Assembly: GCA_020054675.1 (NCBI GenBank)
Contig: JAIHAL010000008.1
Coordinates: 176,263-240,262, forward strand
Length of the DNA stretch: 64,000 nt
Reading direction: 5' to 3'
Source: Oscillospiraceae bacterium
Lineage (GTDB): Bacteria; Bacillota; Clostridia; Oscillospirales; Ruminococcaceae
Position numbers and translations under genes: made by a program
The notes under the pieces: model-generated
Seen by the model: the letters and a program-made list of their open reading frames with translations, nothing else
The model's database searches: none
Told to the model about the DNA's origin: nothing
In this document: piece after piece, positions 63,824-64,000 of the stretch
Layout of the letters: the number at the start of each line of letters is the position of its first letter
Numbering within the stretch: position 1 is the stretch's first letter

Positions 63824-64000
63824 TTTTTAATAGTTAGACGTTAGTTTTTGTTCTTTTACTTTTTAATGGGGGGGATTCCATCCCCCCTCCGTATTTTTTT
63901 AATATACTTATGTTTTTGAATCCCCCCTGCTTCCTTTTTGTCCGGCAACAAAAAGGAAGCAAAAAATGCCTATTTTATATGTCTTATTCCGCCGGCTTTT
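63824..64000. repeat. Structured intergenic repeat, copy F (cut by window end)
   Basis: In reverse orientation like the first half of copy C: a short TTAG array (TAGTTAGACGTTAG), G-rich hairpin IV (GGGGGGATTCCATCCCCCC), a C-run, and hairpin III with arms GCTTCCTTTTTGT and ACAAAAAGGAAGC. The window ends before hairpins II and I. Confidence 0.78.

Overview
The window looks like a low-to-medium GC, probably spore-forming Clostridia chromosome, close to the Oscillospiraceae/Ruminococcaceae as far as gene order and protein style can say. It contains the replication origin. Genes left of about 42.3 kb in the origin cluster (dnaA, dnaN, rlbA, recF, remB, gyrB, a YcxB-like gene, gyrA) lie on the minus strand. 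Genes to its right (rpmH, rnpA, yidD, yidC, jag, mnmE, mnmG, rsmG, noc, parA, parB, serS) lie on the plus strand. The dnaA-dnaN gap has the parts of a Bacillus-type unwinding site, and three identical parS sites lie at mnmG and around parA.

Layout: 1-1.4 kb birA; 1.6-2.1 kb a SpoVT/AbrB regulator; 2.6-12.2 kb the translation/RNA operon rimP-nusA-rnpM-ylxQ-infB-rbfA-nrnA-truB-ribF-gltX; 12.4-17.2 kb a Gld-like ABC export locus; 17.4-21.8 kb a small conserved protein, a 42-residue membrane peptide, a polysaccharide flippase, an LCP-like protein and a SLOG protein; 21.9-26.2 kb alr, SRP RNA and dnaX-ybaB-recR; 26.3-32.2 kb an accessory island on the minus strand; 32.4-54.8 kb the origin and partition block; 55.0-59.3 kb a lantibiotic immunity operon with its two-component system; 59.5-59.7 kb two tRNA genes; 59.8-63.8 kb a membrane-anchored protein, a YdbST-like pair and an alanine/sodium symporter.

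The accessory island is the best candidate for a little-described conflict system. In transcription order it has a WYL regulator, an AT-rich three-gene cassette (DUF697-like membrane protein, a 397-residue protein, a coiled-coil protein), a HerA-type ATPase that has lost its P-loop end, a WHH/HNH nuclease toxin domain, and a DUF6985-like putative immunity protein. The first and third cassette proteins share a C-terminal module.

The second main observation is a family of structured intergenic repeats, with at least six large copies and several small ones in 64 kb. They are bounded by degenerate TTAGNNG arrays and carry up to four hairpins. One hairpin is exactly 55 nt in all four complete copies. 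Others change sequence on both arms while keeping their pairing. Copies sit directly after stop codons or terminators, nest in each other, and in places supply stop codons or a ribosome binding site to neighbouring genes.

All calls rest on reading the sequence and on remembered family features. No database search was run.
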